A stretch of DNA of 64,000 nt from Pseudomonas sp. NFACC02 (GTDB taxonomy: Bacteria; Pseudomonadota; Gammaproteobacteria; Pseudomonadales; Pseudomonadaceae): contig NZ_FOEO01000021.1 in NCBI RefSeq assembly GCF_900110765.1, positions 20,775-84,774 on the forward strand, written 5' to 3'. This document shows positions 61,718 through 64,000 of the stretch, one piece after another; the first letter of the stretch is position 1; every line of letters starts with the position of its first letter. A model generated the notes under the pieces. It was not told where the DNA came from. It did not search any database and saw only the letters and a program-made list of their open reading frames with translations. A program made the translations under genes and the position numbers.

Positions 61718-63586
61718 ATGGCTGAGGGATACTTCATTCGCAAAGACGACAGAACAACATGCGGCGGCATCGCCCTCGATCCACAGATTCCGGTCTATGT
61801 GTTCGGAATGGACGTTTGCCTGGAGGGCGACCCGGTGACCTGTGGCATCACTGGCTTGACCTACGGGATCGTAGGCGGCATCTCCCACATCGTCAGCTAC
61901 GGCAAACGGGTAGCGGGCACGCTGGACAGTGTCAGTGGTTGCCCCTGTCGAGCGGCCTTCGAGCCTTCGCAAACCGCTGTGGTGTATGGCAACGATCATG
62001 CTCCTGAGCCAGCGGCTTCCGTAGCGGCGACCGGTTTAGCGCCTATGCAGCGCTCTGGCCAGGGCGGTACTGCTTTAGACGAGTCTGGCGGCACCGACAA
62101 CGAAGACAGCAACTACAGCGACAGCGAAATCGAGGAAGAAGAGGAAGAAGTCGAGCAGGAGCAACTGATCACCTTGCGCATCGGCGTATTCTTCGACGGC
62201 ACCGGCAACAACCAGACGAACAGCGAAAGCGTGGCCGGCTGTAGGGCGCGGGACGTCGGGCTGCAAGAGCAAGGCGAGGAACTCAGACGCTTTTGCGCCG
62301 AGCATGGCTTCGGCGAGGACGGGACCGCCCCGGACGACAGCTATGGCAACGACACCAGCAACATTGCGCGGCTGTATGACCTGTACCGGGATCAGGCCCA
62401 CCTCAGTATTGAGCCTGATGCAACAGAGGCTTCGGTTGCGGTTTACCTTGAAGGCATCGGTACCGTCAGCGGTGGCGCGGACAATCGTTATGGGCAGGCG
62501 ACAGGACGCTGGGGCACGGGGGTGTTGGCGAGAGTAGAGCAGAGTCCGGCGTTGATTCTTGAGCGTGTGAAATCCTTCACCCAGCGCAATCCCCAAGTAA
62601 AGATCGAAAGCATCAAAGTTGATGTGTTTGGATTTAGTCGGGGCGCGGCGGCGGCCCGGCATTTCGCCAATGACCTGCAAAAAGGCACAGACAGTCTGCT
62701 GGCCAAGGCTATACCCGCAGGATCAGAGATGTTTGTCGAAACCTTCGCCTGGCAGGTTCAACGCGACATCGCTGTGAACTTCATCGGACTGTTCGATACC
62801 GTGGCCGGCATCGTCTCGCCGTTGGTGGGCGATTTCAGTCCCGGCAATGCGCGGGTGTCTGGTCTAGACCTCGGGTTATCGGCCTCGGTGGCCCGCAAGG
62901 TCGTGCAACTGGTCGCCCGCGATGAGCATCGTCTGAATTTCGCCCTGACGCGCACGGACAACGACATCGTTCTGCCCGGAGCCCACTCCGACATCGGAGG
63001 TGGCTACCTGCCCAGAAGCCGCGAACGGCTTTTGCTCAGCAAGCCGGTGAGCAGTATCGAGCGTCTCGATACGCCCCTTGATCAGGCAATGGCGGTCGCC
63101 CGCTTTCGCCGCAGTGCCGATCCCTGGCTTGATCGCCTGAAAATCCGGGGTATCGACTGGCGGGCGCAAGTCTGGTCGGTGGCACAGCGCGCGAGCCGTG
63201 ACGATCTTTATCCGGAGAAACGCGTTTACGTCGCCGCCCTGATGGAGCGCGAAGTCGAGGGGGATCTATCGAAGGTTTATTTGCGAGTGATGCATGCGAT
63301 GGCCACGACACATCACGTCCCCCTCCGAGCCGTCGACGAAGACGAGCCGCGTCTGGCTCTGCCGGATGAGCTGAAACCCATCCTCGAGAAACTTCGTGCT
63401 TACGCCTTGGGGGAATCGTCTGAGCCAGGACTGACAGAGGCTGAAGAGTCGCTGCTTTATCATCGTTATATCCACCTTTCTGCCAACTGGAACGCTGTGA
63501 ATAATTGGAGAAATAGCGATTTGGACATTGTTTTTATCAATCGGCCCGGCGACAACTATCAGCGGAGCGTTCATGCGAATGAATAG
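61718..63586 (+). CDS. PAAR-phospholipase Tle1-type (DUF2235) T6SS effector
   Basis: The 622-residue protein begins with a PAAR-like part (DDRTTCGGIAL, LEGDPVTCGITG), then an acidic Glu/Ser linker (EIEEEEEEVEQEQ) and a DUF2235 lipase: FFDGTGNN at about 159-166, nucleophile Ser307 in GFSRGAAAA, Asp360 in GLFDTVAG and His423 in PGAHSDIGGGY. This is the Tle1 family of antibacterial phospholipases. It is followed by a DUF2931 lipoprotein, the known immunity type. The start at 61718 is used; a 25-codon upstream extension lacks sense. Confidence 0.92.
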   Translation: MAEGYFIRKDDRTTCGGIALDPQIPVYVFGMDVCLEGDPVTCGITGLTYGIVGGISHIVSYGKRVAGTLDSVSGCPCRAAFEPSQTAVVYGNDHAPEPAASVAATGLAPMQRSGQGGTALDESGGTDNEDSNYSDSEIEEEEEEVEQEQLITLRIGVFFDGTGNNQTNSESVAGCRARDVGLQEQGEELRRFCAEHGFGEDGTAPDDSYGNDTSNIARLYDLYRDQAHLSIEPDATEASVAVYLEGIGTVSGGADNRYGQATGRWGTGVLARVEQSPALILERVKSFTQRNPQVKIESIKVDVFGFSRGAAAARHFANDLQKGTDSLLAKAIPAGSEMFVETFAWQVQRDIAVNFIGLFDTVAGIVSPLVGDFSPGNARVSGLDLGLSASVARKVVQLVARDEHRLNFALTRTDNDIVLPGAHSDIGGGYLPRSRERLLLSKPVSSIERLDTPLDQAMAVARFRRSADPWLDRLKIRGIDWRAQVWSVAQRASRDDLYPEKRVYVAALMEREVEGDLSKVYLRVMHAMATTHHVPLRAVDEDEPRLALPDELKPILEKLRAYALGESSEPGLTEAEESLLYHRYIHLSANWNAVNNWRNSDLDIVFINRPGDNYQRSVHANE

Positions 63587-64000
63587 GCTCGGCTTGGCAG
63601 TGATGCTCACGCTGAGCCTGTTCACCAGCGGTTGCGCCGGGACCAATGACTACGGTGCCAAGCTGCCCTATGACGCCTGGCGGTTGGGATTTTTCGCTCC
63701 TGACTACATGGAAGTCTGGATCGAAACGGCTGATGCGGTGGATACCAACGATCGCTGGTTCAAACGGGCAATGAGTGGAGTGTCTTCCATATCGAGTCCC
63801 TCAAACCTCAAAGGCAACCCCCGAGGTTGGCCCCAAAATCCCGGTGACGGTAAGGGGAAATATGTATACGGCGCAGACCTGCCACGTTTCATTTACGTGC
63901 GCTGGCAATCGCTGGCAGAGCCGCAGACGTACTACGCCTATATCGAGATCCCTGAAAGCGCTCGCGAACTCATGGTCAAGGGGGAGAGGGCGTATTGCAG
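63573..64000 (+). CDS. DUF2931 lipoprotein, likely Tle1 immunity protein (3' end cut by window)
   Basis: A frame from ATG 63573 runs open to the window edge (142 codons). It has a signal peptide with a near-lipobox FTSGC, and the DUF2931 marks LPYDAWRLGFFAPDYMEVWIET, GNPRGWPQNPGDGKGK and IYVRWQSLAEPQTYYAYIEIPE. DUF2931 lipoproteins in the periplasm neutralise Tle1 lipases. GGAG lies 5 bp upstream; it overlaps the effector by 14 bp, so the pair is coupled. The next in-frame ATG is 63579. Confidence 0.88.
   Translation, partial: MRMNRLGLAVMLTLSLFTSGCAGTNDYGAKLPYDAWRLGFFAPDYMEVWIETADAVDTNDRWFKRAMSGVSSISSPSNLKGNPRGWPQNPGDGKGKYVYGADLPRFIYVRWQSLAEPQTYYAYIEIPESARELMVKGERAYC

Overview
The window is a chromosomal stretch of a fluorescent-type Pseudomonas, probably from the P. 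fluorescens/P. syringae side of the genus. I infer this from the conserved gene order (ftsY-ftsE-ftsX-rpoH, thiS-thiG-trmB, hemW-rdgB-metW-metX-yggT-proC-yggS-pilT, pyrR-pyrB-pyrC', pilGHIJ-chpA), the high-GC codon use, the many REP doublets of the GTAGGAGCG...CGCTCCTAC type, and the SAH riboswitch ahead of ahcY. No rRNA, tRNA, CRISPR array, IS element or prophage was seen.

Layout. 1-6068 is core: the end of ftsY, ftsEX, rpoH, mtgA, a DUF423 protein, thiSG and trmB. 6149-10213 is an accessory insert holding an orphan Hcp, an unknown gene beside it, two tandem membrane-anchored paralogs and a large unknown protein that could be a T6SS effector. It is bounded on the left by a degraded second copy of the 3' end of the DUF3392 gene that sits intact on its right (10214-10537). 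10560-18042 is core metabolism plus pilT. 18063-26000 carries an NlpC/P60 protein, a TM2 protein, the pyrR-pyrB-pyrC' cluster with ruvX-algH, a TonB-like protein and gshB. 26211-36352 is the type IV pilus chemosensory cluster pilG-pilH-pilI-pilJ-chpA-chpC, without pilK or chpB. 36586-37878 is a Fic-family gene preceded by four 34-bp-spaced palindromes. 37991-46478 is the malonate decarboxylase operon mdcABCDEGH, the transporter genes mdcLM and the divergent regulator mdcR. 46646-60897 mixes housekeeping and envelope genes (hemolysin III family, rsmE, bioA, an amine oxidase, cytochrome b561, YceI, rhlE, a solute-binding protein, a glycosyltransferase-like protein, metF, ahcY, a thioesterase). 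61187 to the end is a second type VI secretion cargo locus: a PAAR-like protein, a PAAR-phospholipase (Tle1/DUF2235) and a DUF2931 lipoprotein cut by the window edge.

How the parts work together. PilT drives pilus retraction and the Pil-Chp system controls pilus activity. MdcLM imports malonate, MdcA/C/D/E decarboxylate it on an acyl carrier, MdcB/G build the carrier's prosthetic group, MdcH primes it and MdcR regulates. MetX/MetW, MetF and AhcY belong to the methionine/SAM cycle. The two T6SS cargo loci look like separate effector-immunity modules. The most unusual parts are the Hcp island at the duplicated DUF3392 end, the iterated operator ahead of the Fic gene, and the Hfq/Crc-like motifs in front of mdcL.
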